Shown here in pieces: positions 16,784-26,937 of a stretch of 64,000 nucleotides of DNA. Under the pieces are notes generated by a model. The model did not search any database. It was not told where the DNA came from and saw only the letters and a list, made by a program, of their open reading frames with translations. The stretch's first letter is position 1; every line of letters begins with the position of its first letter. The position numbers and the translations under genes are program-made. This DNA comes from Flavobacterium sp. GTDB lineage: Bacteria > Bacteroidota > Bacteroidia > Flavobacteriales > Flavobacteriaceae. The stretch spans positions 372,001 to 436,000 of the forward strand of contig NZ_JAIXUB010000015.1 of NCBI RefSeq assembly GCF_027484205.1, given 5' to 3'.

Positions 16784-18328
16784 ATGAATAAAGAATTAAT
16801 CATTCGCAAGGATGACAATGCTGTAGATTTTGCCTTATTAAAAGATGGAAAACTAATTGAATTACACAAAGAAGAAGAAAAAAAGAACAGTTTTGCTGTA
16901 GGTGATATTTTTATTGCCAAAATCAGGAAACCTGTTGCCGGATTAAATGCTGCTTTTGTAAATGTAGGCTATGAAAAAGACGCCTTTTTACATTATCATG
17001 ATTTAGGTCCGCAATTAGCTTCTTATTTGAAATTCATTAAACTTGTAAGCGCAGGTAAAATAAAAGATTTCTCCCTAAAAAACTTTCAGTTTGAAAAAGA
17101 GATTGATAAAGATGGTGCAATTTCAGATATTCTGAGCGCCAATCAATCTGTTTTAGTGCAAGTGGTAAAGGAACCAATTTCTACCAAAGGACCAAGAATT
17201 AGCTCTGAGCTTTCTTTTGCCGGTAGATATTTAGTTCTTGTCCCTTTTTCTGACCGAGTTTCTGTTTCTCAAAAAATAGAAGACAAAGCCGAAAAAGACC
17301 GATTAAAAAAATTGGTACAAGCAGTCAAACCAAAAGGATTTGGCGTTATTGTGAGAACAGTAGCAGAAGGCAAAAAAACAGCCGAACTAGAAAAAGATTT
17401 GCAAAACCTAAACGATAGGTGGCTTGCAATGTGTAAGAAATTACCAACTGCTCATCATCCTTCTAAAGTATTAGGAGAACTTAACAAAGTTTCTTCAATG
17501 CTTAGAGATATTTTCAACGATACTTTCACCGGTATTCAAGTAGATGATGAAGAGTTGTACCAAGAAACGAAGGACTATATAGCCGAAATAGCACCTTCAA
17601 AACAAAACATGGTGAAGCTTTACCAAAATAAAGACCTTCCTATTTTTGAGAAATATCATATAGAACGTCAAATAAAAACCTCATTCGGACGAACAGTTTC
17701 CATGAGTAAAGGTGCTTATTTGATTATAGAACATACAGAAGCTTTGCACGTTATCGACGTAAATAGCGGAAACCGTTCTAACAAAGCAACGAATCAGGAA
17801 GATACTGCTCTAGAAGTAAACATGATTGCCGCAGCAGAAATTGCACGTCAGTTAAGACTTCGCGACATGGGCGGAATTATTGTAGTCGATTTTATCGATA
17901 TGCAAAATCCTGAAAATCGTCAAGTGCTATACAATTTCTTAAAAGAAGAAATGGAAGATGATAAAGCCAAGCACAAGATCTTACCACCAAGTAAATTTGG
18001 ATTAGTTCAAATTACTAGACAAAGAGTAAGACCTGAAGTAAATATTGAAACAAGAGAAGAAAATCCTAATAATTTGAGTAGCGACGTCGATGCGCCAATC
18101 CAAATTATAGATAAGATTACTTTTTCACTTGAAAAAATTATGAAAGACCACAAGAAAGTAAAACTTAACGTTCATCCTTTCGTGGCAGCATACCTTAAAA
18201 AAGGTTTTCCATCAATACGTTCAAAGTGGTTCTTTGAACATAAAAAATGGGTGAAAATCATACCTCGTGACGCTTACACGTACCTTGAATATCATTTTTT
18301 TGATAATCAAGGAAAAGAAATTAAATAA
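16784..18328 (+). CDS. rng: Ribonuclease E/G family endoribonuclease (RNase G type)
   Basis: A single-strand-specific RNA endonuclease for rRNA maturation and mRNA decay. The 514 residues contain an S1-like domain (about 35-130), the RNase H-like and nuclease core with metal ligands in VIDVNSGN and IIVVDFIDM, and the C-terminal small domain. The cysteine pair CPxC that forms the zinc link in E. coli RNase E is missing: after RVRPEVNIETREEN no Cys occurs. The length fits RNase G, without the degradosome scaffold. Start ATG follows TTTACAAC. A strong terminator follows. Confidence 0.93.
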   Translation: MNKELIIRKDDNAVDFALLKDGKLIELHKEEEKKNSFAVGDIFIAKIRKPVAGLNAAFVNVGYEKDAFLHYHDLGPQLASYLKFIKLVSAGKIKDFSLKNFQFEKEIDKDGAISDILSANQSVLVQVVKEPISTKGPRISSELSFAGRYLVLVPFSDRVSVSQKIEDKAEKDRLKKLVQAVKPKGFGVIVRTVAEGKKTAELEKDLQNLNDRWLAMCKKLPTAHHPSKVLGELNKVSSMLRDIFNDTFTGIQVDDEELYQETKDYIAEIAPSKQNMVKLYQNKDLPIFEKYHIERQIKTSFGRTVSMSKGAYLIIEHTEALHVIDVNSGNRSNKATNQEDTALEVNMIAAAEIARQLRLRDMGGIIVVDFIDMQNPENRQVLYNFLKEEMEDDKAKHKILPPSKFGLVQITRQRVRPEVNIETREENPNNLSSDVDAPIQIIDKITFSLEKIMKDHKKVKLNVHPFVAAYLKKGFPSIRSKWFFEHKKWVKIIPRDAYTYLEYHFFDNQGKEIK

Positions 18329-18332
18329 CAAA

Positions 18333-18366
18333 AACCGTCTCGTTTTTTAACGAGACGGTTTTTTTA
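18333..18366 (+). terminator. Intrinsic terminator after rng
   Basis: AACCGTCTCGTT and AACGAGACGGTT form a 12-base stem with a short T loop, followed by a T run. Confidence 0.9.
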
Positions 18367-18377
18367 TGTCTTTTTTG

Positions 18378-18474
18378 AAGCTATTTCCAGCTATCCGTTT
18401 CAATCTTTTACTTTGTTACCTTCGAGTACCTCAGGCAACAAAGTAAAAGGATTTCCACTTCTATCTGGGCTAGG
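18378..18474. repeat. Dispersed hairpin repeat element, copy 1
   Basis: The flank GCTATTTCCAGCTATCCG and the distal flank ATCTGGGCTAGG resemble those at 46170-46248. Between them lies an inverted repeat, ATCTTTTACTTTGTT / AACAAAGTAAAAGGAT. The stem differs in sequence between the two copies but stays self-complementary. The remaining intergenic DNA up to 18638 holds a small palindrome CCCGAAGTTTCGGG (18553-18566) and no gene. Confidence 0.6.
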
Positions 18475-18638
18475 GCAAAAGTTTTCAAAAGTTGTATTTA
18501 AAATTTTAGTTTTTTTTAAACTTGAACTTCACAAAAGACTAAACCAATCTATCCCGAAGTTTCGGGACTGATTGTAGTGGCACGAAGTAGAACGAAAAGC
18601 AGGAATAGGGAAACCAAGAATGCGCAAACCATTCGCTC

Positions 18639-21014
18639 CTAATCTCTTACAAATTCCACCTTTCTATTAATTTCATTTCCAAATTCATCGACAACCGTGA
18701 TGTAATGAAAACCGGTGTTGGCTTCGATTTGCATTTCGTGAAACGTTTGGGTTTCGCCTTTGTAAACGTTGTCAACATACCAAAAAAGTTTGGCTTCTTT
18801 GTTGGAATGCGCCACTTTTAGAATTACAGGTTGTACTTTACTTTGAAAGTTTTTGGTAAGGTATATTTTGCTATTCGTTTTTGGATAAATAAAATCCATT
18901 GATGCTTGTTGAGTTTGTTGGCAATCGGCTCTAAATGGTGGCAATGGCATATAATCAATGTGCTGACTTTTGTAATACCATTCCATAACTGGTGGCAAAA
19001 CAAACCATTTTTTGGTAACGATATTATCTACATTTTCGCAACTGCTGTTTACTCGAAATTGTTGTGAAGCATCTAAATGTACTAATTTATGATATGGACA
19101 AATACTAGTTTTTTTGCCATTTTTAGGAATCAATTGATTGGTTTTCGGGCAATCATCTTGAGCTAAATGACCACTTTTGGTACAAACATCGGCATATTCT
19201 AAATCATTCAATGTCGGACTGAAAAACGCTTTTCGTGGTAATAAATTAAAAACATCAAACAGTATTGGTGCGGCACTATCAACACCTGTCAATTGAGGTC
19301 GTCCTTCACCTGAAGCATTGCCAACCCAAACGCCAACGACATATCTAGAATTGGTTCCAATTGCCCACGCATCACGATTTCCAAAACTGGTTCCTGTTTT
19401 CCAAGCAATGTCTAACGACGAATCGTAGAATCTCCAAGCTTCATCGCCTTCTGGTCGGTTGACTTCTTTCATGGCGTTGTAAGTCAGGTAAATAGAACCT
19501 GCGCCAAGTATGGGTTTTTGATTGGTTTCATCACCATAATCTTGTTCAAATCCGTTAACGTAATTCAATTCGGCAAATTCTTTATTTCGATATTTTCCTT
19601 TTGTTTTATTGAAATAATTTACGGTTGAAGAAAGATTAGCATAGGTTCGACACAAATCCCAAAGATTACTTTCGGCACCGCCAAGAATTAAAGATAAACC
19701 ATAATGATCTGGTCTTTTATTGATGTTTTTCAGTTGGAATTTTTGAAGTAATTCATAAAAATTATTCACGCCGTGTTCTTGCAACATCAAAACCGCTGGG
19801 ATATTTAACGAACGTGACAAAGCTCGTTGTGCTGGAACTGCGCCATCAAAAGTCAGATTAAAATTCTGCGGTGCATAACCCGAAATTTGTGTTGGAATAT
19901 CAGCAACCAAAGTATTTGGAAGAAGTTCACCCGAATCCAACATCGAAGCATAAAGTAAAGGTTTTAAAATACTTCCTGTACTTCGTGGTGCCGAAATAAT
20001 ATCAACATCTTTGTCGTGATCTTTATCCGTTGGGGAATTTCCAACATAACTAATTACGTTACGATTTTGAATGTCAATAACCATAATCGCCAAGTTGTGC
20101 ACTTCGTTTTGCTTGTATTGATTGTAATAATAAGCCGAAATTTGATTAACACGATTTTGCAACGAAATATCAACGGTAGTTTTGATACGTTTTCCTTCAT
20201 CAGATTTAGCAACTCGTTGCAATAAATGAGGTGCAATTTGCGGAACATTATAAGGTTTTTGAGGCAATGGTTCTTCAATCGACAACTGATACGTCATTTT
20301 ATCAATAACTTTTTCGTTGAACAATTTTAGTAAAAGTGTGTTGCGTTTTTTAAGTAATTTTTGTTGGTTTTTCCCAGGGTAAATTAAACTTGGAGCATTG
20401 GGTAAAACCGCCAAAGTAGCCGTTTCTGCCCAAGATAATTGATGCGATTGCACACCAAAATAACGCCAAGAAGCCATTTCAAGTCCAACGACATTTCCGC
20501 CATAAGGTGCATGAGCTGCATATAATTCTAAAATTTTTTCTTTAGAATGACGAAATTCTAATCGTGTTGCAAGAATTATTTCGATTACTTTTTCAAAGTA
20601 AGTACGTTTTTTATTTTTTCGAGACAAACGAATCACTTGTTGCGTCAAAGTACTTCCGCCACGAACTACTTTTCCAGCGCTTCGATTTTGTTGTATGGCT
20701 TTGACCATCGCCACAGGATTAAAACCCCAATGATAATTGAAATGCTCGTCTTCAAAATAGACAATACATTTCTTGAATTTATCTGGAATACTGTCTTTCG
20801 CAGGAAAACGCCATTGTCCATCGCGAGCAATTTTGGCAGCTAATAATTCGCCATCATTACTTTCAATTACAGTGGAATATGGTTCTTCAAAAAGTGTTCT
20901 CGGCAAAGAAAAATAGTAAACCACAAGAAGAATAAATGCAATTGCAGATTTCTTTTTGTTGGTTTTAATGTATTTTAAAATGCGTTGAAGAAACGCTTGG
21001 AGTTTTTGTTTCAT
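18639..21014 (-). CDS. pbpC: Penicillin-binding protein 1C (bifunctional peptidoglycan synthase)
   Basis: An inner-membrane protein of 791 residues with one N-terminal helix (about 22-39). A GT51 transglycosylase domain has the catalytic Glu in YFEDEHF and GGSTLTQQVIRLSR. A transpeptidase domain has GSILKP (Ser348), SLN and KTGTSFGN. The C-terminal BiPBP_C domain (last ~90 residues) is typical of PBP1C. It is downstream of the alpha-2-macroglobulin gene with a 54-base gap, the pairing also seen in E. coli (yfhM-pbpC), where the macroglobulin is thought to guard the envelope after breaches that PBP1C repairs. Confidence 0.95.
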   Translation of the reverse strand: MKQKLQAFLQRILKYIKTNKKKSAIAFILLVVYYFSLPRTLFEEPYSTVIESNDGELLAAKIARDGQWRFPAKDSIPDKFKKCIVYFEDEHFNYHWGFNPVAMVKAIQQNRSAGKVVRGGSTLTQQVIRLSRKNKKRTYFEKVIEIILATRLEFRHSKEKILELYAAHAPYGGNVVGLEMASWRYFGVQSHQLSWAETATLAVLPNAPSLIYPGKNQQKLLKKRNTLLLKLFNEKVIDKMTYQLSIEEPLPQKPYNVPQIAPHLLQRVAKSDEGKRIKTTVDISLQNRVNQISAYYYNQYKQNEVHNLAIMVIDIQNRNVISYVGNSPTDKDHDKDVDIISAPRSTGSILKPLLYASMLDSGELLPNTLVADIPTQISGYAPQNFNLTFDGAVPAQRALSRSLNIPAVLMLQEHGVNNFYELLQKFQLKNINKRPDHYGLSLILGGAESNLWDLCRTYANLSSTVNYFNKTKGKYRNKEFAELNYVNGFEQDYGDETNQKPILGAGSIYLTYNAMKEVNRPEGDEAWRFYDSSLDIAWKTGTSFGNRDAWAIGTNSRYVVGVWVGNASGEGRPQLTGVDSAAPILFDVFNLLPRKAFFSPTLNDLEYADVCTKSGHLAQDDCPKTNQLIPKNGKKTSICPYHKLVHLDASQQFRVNSSCENVDNIVTKKWFVLPPVMEWYYKSQHIDYMPLPPFRADCQQTQQASMDFIYPKTNSKIYLTKNFQSKVQPVILKVAHSNKEAKLFWYVDNVYKGETQTFHEMQIEANTGFHYITVVDEFGNEINRKVEFVRD

Positions 21015-21024
21015 GTTTTATAGT

Positions 21025-21057
21025 AACCCTGTCAGAGTTCAAAACTCTGACAGGGTT
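21025..21057. repeat. Perfect 15-bp hairpin between the macroglobulin and pbpC genes
   Basis: AACCCTGTCAGAGTT (21025-21039), loop CAA, then its exact reverse complement (21043-21057). No U-run follows on the minus strand, so it does not look like an ordinary terminator. It could set relative expression of the two genes or be a member of a dispersed palindrome family. Confidence 0.75.
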
Positions 21058-21068
21058 AGTAATATAAT

Positions 21069-24000
21069 TTACTTCACCACTTCAACCCATTGTCCTTTAG
21101 TTCGAGCCAAGAATTCATTGTCATACATAGCTTCACATTGTAATCCTGGTAAGTAGTATTTACCTAAATACGAAGCATTAAGTAAGATTTTGAAGGTTCT
21201 TGTTTCGCCACCACGAAGACCGAAATAATAATTGGCTCTATCATCACGAATGTCAATGTAATCAGCAACATTAGAAGTTGATTCACCAAATTCGGTGTAT
21301 CGTGTATTTACAATTTCGAATCCTGAAGGTAGAATTTGCGAAAGCGCAATGTTTTCTACATATTCATTTTTCTTATTTGAAATTGTAACTTCTGCAATGA
21401 ATTCTGTTCCTTGAGCTATTTTAGTAACCGAGATTGCTTTGCCTTTTCGGTCTTTGAAAACTACATTGGCCGACACATTGTTTTGTACTACATTTTCTTT
21501 TCCAACAGGAAGAATTCCACTATTCAAGACACGAACGAATATCGTATTATTCTTGTTGTTCTTAATAGTAACAGAGTTAGTACCTGAAACTAAAGCTAAA
21601 TTTCGTTGAGCAATAGTTTTATTGGTGTTAATTACAACTGATTTTCCACCATTTGTATATTGAACAGAAACACCTTTGCTACCATTACTTTGGGCAAACT
21701 TTGACATTGCGTACAATCCGTAAGCAGTTGTTTGTGTGCTCATCCATTCATTACTTGAAAGATTTTTAGCCAATTTAGTTGCCATTGCAAAAGCTTTTTG
21801 TTTTTGACCTAATAATACTAAAGTTTCTAAAGCCATCGCACGATTTCTTTCGTTTGAACCATAATAATAGTAGTAACCATCTTCGTTTTGTTCGTCAATC
21901 ATTGATTTGCTCAATAAGGCTAAACCTGCCGAATTTTGTTTGATAATAGCATAAGCTGCTGCCAAACGTAATTTACTTTCGTTAGAAATTCCAACCGTTT
22001 CACGAAGTCTGTTCATCGAAGCTAAATCGGCTGAACCTGCTAAAGCTAATGTGTAAAGACGATACGCTTGAGCAAAATCGTTACCATATTGTTTTTCAAA
22101 ACGCCATTGTTTTGCCATTTTTTTCTGGTAAGAAATCCATTTATTTTTGAAAGAAATTGGTAAAACATATCCTTTTTTCTCTGCTTCAATTAAGAAATGT
22201 CCTGCATAAGATGTTCCCCAATCGTCAGCTTCGGCATTTCCTGGCCAATAAGCAAATCCGCCATTTGCAACTTGGAAATTCCCTAATTTTTGGATTCCAG
22301 CTGTTACATTTTTCTGAATTCTTTGTTTGTAAGTCGCATCTAAATCCATTACATCATTCAAATACAATTGTGGAAAAACCGATGATGTGGTTTGCTCTAC
22401 ACATCCATGTGGATATTGAATTAAATAATCCAATCTTCTACTAAAATCTACTGTTGGAACCGATGAAACTTCCATTTTAGACTTATTACTTCCGGTTACA
22501 CCAAATAAATCCCAAGAGATTTTTTTAGAACTATTTGGTTCAATGATAATATCAGTGTAAGTTGTCGTAACAGGATTTGGATTCATTACATCAATTTCAA
22601 CATCATAAGTAGATTTTTCTTTTCCTGATGTGGCGATGATTTGCACTTTTCCAATACCGGTAACGTTGCCAACACTTAAATTGAAATACGCCATTTTTTC
22701 GTCAGGTTCGGTGAATTTCACAATTTGACTTGCTTTTCCAATGACTCTAACAGCATTATTAGTTTTAATTTGAAGTGTAACATTTTTAATGTTTTTCTCT
22801 GTTGCAAAAAGTGTTACAGGAATCGTAACATTTTCTGAAGGAGAAATTTTTCGTGGCAACGAAGCCAAAACCATCAACGGACTTTTTACTTGTGTAGCTT
22901 TTTCAGCCATTCCGTAAGCGCTATTTTCTTTATTGGCAGCCACAACCATGGTACGAACCGAACCAATGTATTTTGGAAGTTTAATTTGATGCGTTTTAGA
23001 ATCGCCTTTTTCTAATTCAAATGGTCCGAAATACATCACAACTGGTTTGAAACGATTGGCTTTTTTAGCTTTTCCGCCACCTAAATCGGCATCACCACCA
23101 ATGGCGAAAACTTGATTTACTTTTCCGCCATAAGCACCAATTACATCGTCATAAATATCCCAAGTTCTAATGCCTAATGCTTCACGAGTATAGAAATTAT
23201 CCCAAGCATTCGGAGTTTTGAAACGCGTTAAATCTAATAAACCTTCATCAACGACAGCAATGGTATAAGTCATCGCTTTGCCTTGTTTTTCAGATACTTT
23301 TACATTTACCGTTTGCTCCGGACGAAGTACATCTGGCATTGAAATTTGTGGTTCTAAAACTGTATTTTTATCAACAACTTCAATCGGAACAATTCCATAC
23401 ATTCTTATTGGTGAATCGTTTTTAGTAGAAGCATGAGGTTGCAATAAAGTTACATTTAGGTAAACATTTGGCGCCATTTCACCTGTAATTGGTAATTCGA
23501 CAGTAGTTTCACCTTTTTTGGTTTTTGCCCAGAGTGTTTTTACAACTTTAGTTCCGTTTTCTACCGAAATTAAAGCTCTTCCGCCTTCACTTGATGGGAA
23601 GAATATTTTAGCGGTTTCACCAACTGCATATTTCTCTTTATCAGTTGAAAAACGTAACATTGTCGCAGCTTTTCCATCTTCGTTTTTAGAACGAGCGGAC
23701 CAATATGGCGAGTCAATATAAACTCGTGTTCCTGTCGCGTGACCATCATTTGGATCGGAAACACGAACCAAATAATTACCCCAATCGTTTTCTGGAACTA
23801 CAAATGATACACTTGCTTTTCCTGAATAATCGGTAGAAACTCTAAAGTTTTTGTAAGCAATTGTTGAGGTTGACGAACTATAATTTGACAAATTATCATT
23901 GGAAGCATCCCACCACCAACGTGATTCTAATTTGTAAACACGAACATCTAAATTTTGAACTGATTTTGGTTTTCCATTTTCTGAAACGGCTACAATATCA

Positions 24001-26783
24001 AATCGGTTGGCTTTTCCTGTTTCTAATAAACCATATTTGTTTGGTTGTGGTGCTTTTACACCAATATAAGTTTGATATGGAGAATACGTTGTCGAAGCGA
24101 CATCGGTAGAAACATCGCCGCCTTGTTCGTATACTTTTGTAATAAATGCTGCTTTCAACATTCCTGGTGCTTGACCTTGCAATGTTGGTTTTATAGGAAT
24201 GGAAGCACGACCATTTCCATCAACTTTTCCTGAAAAGATATTGATTTCTTCGGTTGAAAAACTTCTTGTTGGGTCATCAAAAACATATTTGTCAAATCCT
24301 TTGAACGTTGTAACTTGTTGTGAGAATTTGGCTTGAACTTCGGTTTTTAAATCTTTTGCTACAGCACCGTGAAGCCACAACACTTGTATGTTATTGACGT
24401 TATTCTTGCTTGTAGAAAGCACCGCATCATTGAAACTATTTTTGATTTTTAAACGATTAGGTTTTATGGTTTCAATTTTTAAACTTTTGTAAAAACGAGC
24501 ACCACCAACACTCACAATCGCTTCCCAATTTCCTGTTGGCGCACTTGATTGGGTTGGAACCACAAATTTATAATGACTTAAAGCTGTTCCTTTTTGAACC
24601 GATTGATACACGGTTTTTCCGCTTGGATCGTTAACTCTTATTTTTATCGGATGATTTTCTGGTAATTTATTGGCATTATCATTTAGAATGAATGACAAAT
24701 ACAACGTATCGCCTGGACGCCAAACACCACGTTCACCATATAAATATCCTTTCAAACCTTTTTGTAACGTTTCGCCTGAAACATCAAAATCACTTACAGA
24801 TAAAGACAATTCGTCGTCTAATTTTACATAAGTGCTTTGATCACCTTTGGTTACAATTGCGAAATAGGCAATTTTCTCTAATTGGAACGACGCCATTCCA
24901 TCGCCATCCGTACTTGAATCGGCAATTTTTTGTTGTTGGTAATTGTATAAAGTAACCGTTGCACCCGAAACTGGATCAGTAGAAACGATATCGCTAACAG
25001 CAATAACTACAGATTTATCAGTACCACGTTTAGCAATTACTCCTAAATCGGTTGCTAAAATATTGGTTCCAATGGTTGTATTGTTGTAATAATAATAGTC
25101 GGTGCAAGGATCAAGACTTTCTCTATAATCATAATCTTCTTCGTAGTAATAATAGTCATAATTGTTACCACTATAATTAACATCATCTTCATTTTCTTCT
25201 TCCGAATCATCGTTTTCTTCTTCGTTATTTGCAGTTTCATTTCCGCATTTGTAAAGCGAATATTTTTTCTTAAATGAAAATTCCACACGATAAATAGCAC
25301 CTGGTTCTGGAGTTACAATTTTAGAAATATCTAAAGCATAGGTATTCCATTTGGTATAATCGAGCAGGTTATTTTGTTTTAATTCGATGGTTTTTTTGGC
25401 GACCGATTGTCCAACTTGTTTCAGATTTCGAGTTCCGTTAAGTTCGTTATTTTGCAAGAATTGCATGATATTGTTTTTGTAAATTTTGTACACTTTTACA
25501 TCAACAGCATTCAAATTAGCCGCTTGAAAATTGATTTTTAAATTGTTGGAACTTGGTAAAATAGTTCCGCTTTTTAGTAATCGAACGGCTGGTTTTATTT
25601 GTTCAAATTGTAATTTTTCAGAATAATTTTGTTTCATTTTATAGCCATATTCGCTTTCAATTCCTTGAAAAACTTCGACTAATTTTGTTCCAGCAAACGA
25701 TTGAACATTAGATTCTTCTTCAACTGCTTCAACAACAGGTTCAACATAAGCAACAGCTGAATCGACAGCAACAGCAGCAGTATCAACCGCAGCGGCAGCA
25801 GCTTCAACCACAACAGCGGCAGAATCAACAGCAGCAGTTACACTTTCGGTAATAGTTTCAGTTGAATTTCCATTATCTACTTCAGAATTTTTTGCTTCAT
25901 TGCTAAAAAATACTTTTAAAACGTTGCCCATTGTAGCAAATTTCAAATTATTAGTATTTTCTATGGCAATTAATCCTTTAAAATCTTGATCTCTTTTTAA
26001 TGGATCTGAGAAATTGATAAGTAAAGATTGGTTGTTTTCGTCACCAATTTTAATGTCTAAAACTTTAAATTGATTTTTACCTGGAATAGGATATTGTACT
26101 TCACCTTCTTGCTCAATATCAGCATCATCGCCATCCCAAGCAATGGTGATTTCGCTATCGTCATCAAAACGTTTTATTTTGTCTATTGTGAATTTAAACT
26201 CAGTTGAAGTGCTTGTTGCTTTATCGAAGATTATTTTTAAATCATCACCATTTTGAGTTGCTTTCAATAATTTTTGAGCCTCTTCAAAGGATAGATTATC
26301 AGCAGTTTTAATTGTTCCATTCAAATAGTAAGTATCTCTGTCATATGACTGTAAGTCTAAAGTGTTGACAATGAAATCTTGCTTTATGGTTTTAATCGAA
26401 AACTTAAAATCCTCCAACTCTTTAGGAGTTTTATCATTGATTTGAGAAAGGCGAAGCGTAATTTGATACAACGTATTTTGTTCCAATTTGTCTTTCGGAA
26501 TAAATGCAATCGTATTATTAGAAAGTGCTACAACCTTTCCTGAAACACTTGGCGAAATATCAAATAAATCTTCGTCTAATTCTTGGTTGGGTTTCCAATC
26601 ACTTTTATTGAATGCCAATTGTACACGAATATCGGAACTGACCGATACAAAACCGGAAGAAAAACTCGATATATAATCCTTGTATAAAGAGAAGTCGGAA
26701 TCAAAATCGGCGGCCGATTTTTTAGAACAAGAATGCAATACAAAGATTGCAAGAAACAAACCGATTAACTTGCTGGTTTTCAT
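21069..26783 (-). CDS. Alpha-2-macroglobulin family lipoprotein with thioester motif
   Basis: A very large (1904 residues) envelope lipoprotein; the lipobox VLHSC puts the lipid at Cys19. Macroglobulin-type beta domains and a bait-region-like part are followed by the thioester motif GCVEQ at about residue 1461 and an alpha-helical thioester domain. Family members trap attacking proteases by forming covalent bonds. Two low-complexity inserts interrupt the N-terminal third: an Ala/Val/Glu stretch (about 310-360) and an Asp/Glu/Tyr/Asn stretch (about 510-560). It is upstream of pbpC in one transcriptional unit. Confidence 0.93.
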   Translation of the reverse strand: MKTSKLIGLFLAIFVLHSCSKKSAADFDSDFSLYKDYISSFSSGFVSVSSDIRVQLAFNKSDWKPNQELDEDLFDISPSVSGKVVALSNNTIAFIPKDKLEQNTLYQITLRLSQINDKTPKELEDFKFSIKTIKQDFIVNTLDLQSYDRDTYYLNGTIKTADNLSFEEAQKLLKATQNGDDLKIIFDKATSTSTEFKFTIDKIKRFDDDSEITIAWDGDDADIEQEGEVQYPIPGKNQFKVLDIKIGDENNQSLLINFSDPLKRDQDFKGLIAIENTNNLKFATMGNVLKVFFSNEAKNSEVDNGNSTETITESVTAAVDSAAVVVEAAAAAVDTAAVAVDSAVAYVEPVVEAVEEESNVQSFAGTKLVEVFQGIESEYGYKMKQNYSEKLQFEQIKPAVRLLKSGTILPSSNNLKINFQAANLNAVDVKVYKIYKNNIMQFLQNNELNGTRNLKQVGQSVAKKTIELKQNNLLDYTKWNTYALDISKIVTPEPGAIYRVEFSFKKKYSLYKCGNETANNEEENDDSEEENEDDVNYSGNNYDYYYYEEDYDYRESLDPCTDYYYYNNTTIGTNILATDLGVIAKRGTDKSVVIAVSDIVSTDPVSGATVTLYNYQQQKIADSSTDGDGMASFQLEKIAYFAIVTKGDQSTYVKLDDELSLSVSDFDVSGETLQKGLKGYLYGERGVWRPGDTLYLSFILNDNANKLPENHPIKIRVNDPSGKTVYQSVQKGTALSHYKFVVPTQSSAPTGNWEAIVSVGGARFYKSLKIETIKPNRLKIKNSFNDAVLSTSKNNVNNIQVLWLHGAVAKDLKTEVQAKFSQQVTTFKGFDKYVFDDPTRSFSTEEINIFSGKVDGNGRASIPIKPTLQGQAPGMLKAAFITKVYEQGGDVSTDVASTTYSPYQTYIGVKAPQPNKYGLLETGKANRFDIVAVSENGKPKSVQNLDVRVYKLESRWWWDASNDNLSNYSSSTSTIAYKNFRVSTDYSGKASVSFVVPENDWGNYLVRVSDPNDGHATGTRVYIDSPYWSARSKNEDGKAATMLRFSTDKEKYAVGETAKIFFPSSEGGRALISVENGTKVVKTLWAKTKKGETTVELPITGEMAPNVYLNVTLLQPHASTKNDSPIRMYGIVPIEVVDKNTVLEPQISMPDVLRPEQTVNVKVSEKQGKAMTYTIAVVDEGLLDLTRFKTPNAWDNFYTREALGIRTWDIYDDVIGAYGGKVNQVFAIGGDADLGGGKAKKANRFKPVVMYFGPFELEKGDSKTHQIKLPKYIGSVRTMVVAANKENSAYGMAEKATQVKSPLMVLASLPRKISPSENVTIPVTLFATEKNIKNVTLQIKTNNAVRVIGKASQIVKFTEPDEKMAYFNLSVGNVTGIGKVQIIATSGKEKSTYDVEIDVMNPNPVTTTYTDIIIEPNSSKKISWDLFGVTGSNKSKMEVSSVPTVDFSRRLDYLIQYPHGCVEQTTSSVFPQLYLNDVMDLDATYKQRIQKNVTAGIQKLGNFQVANGGFAYWPGNAEADDWGTSYAGHFLIEAEKKGYVLPISFKNKWISYQKKMAKQWRFEKQYGNDFAQAYRLYTLALAGSADLASMNRLRETVGISNESKLRLAAAYAIIKQNSAGLALLSKSMIDEQNEDGYYYYYGSNERNRAMALETLVLLGQKQKAFAMATKLAKNLSSNEWMSTQTTAYGLYAMSKFAQSNGSKGVSVQYTNGGKSVVINTNKTIAQRNLALVSGTNSVTIKNNKNNTIFVRVLNSGILPVGKENVVQNNVSANVVFKDRKGKAISVTKIAQGTEFIAEVTISNKKNEYVENIALSQILPSGFEIVNTRYTEFGESTSNVADYIDIRDDRANYYFGLRGGETRTFKILLNASYLGKYYLPGLQCEAMYDNEFLARTKGQWVEVVK

Positions 26784-26937
26784 GTGTTTTTTGGAATTAT
26801 TGATTAGAACTTTTTTGTCTTGAAAAGATGCTTTTTTAACACTTTCAATTAATGCTATAACTTAAATAAATTTTAAATATTGTAGTAAAAGTAAAATAAA
26901 TTTTTGGACTATTTTTCTTGTAAAAAAAGTAATTTAT

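Noticed and set aside
25055-25300. Antisense-frame Ile/Lys/Thr-rich peptide inside the macroglobulin gene
   Set aside because: It is an alternate-frame shadow of the Asp/Glu/Tyr low-complexity insert.
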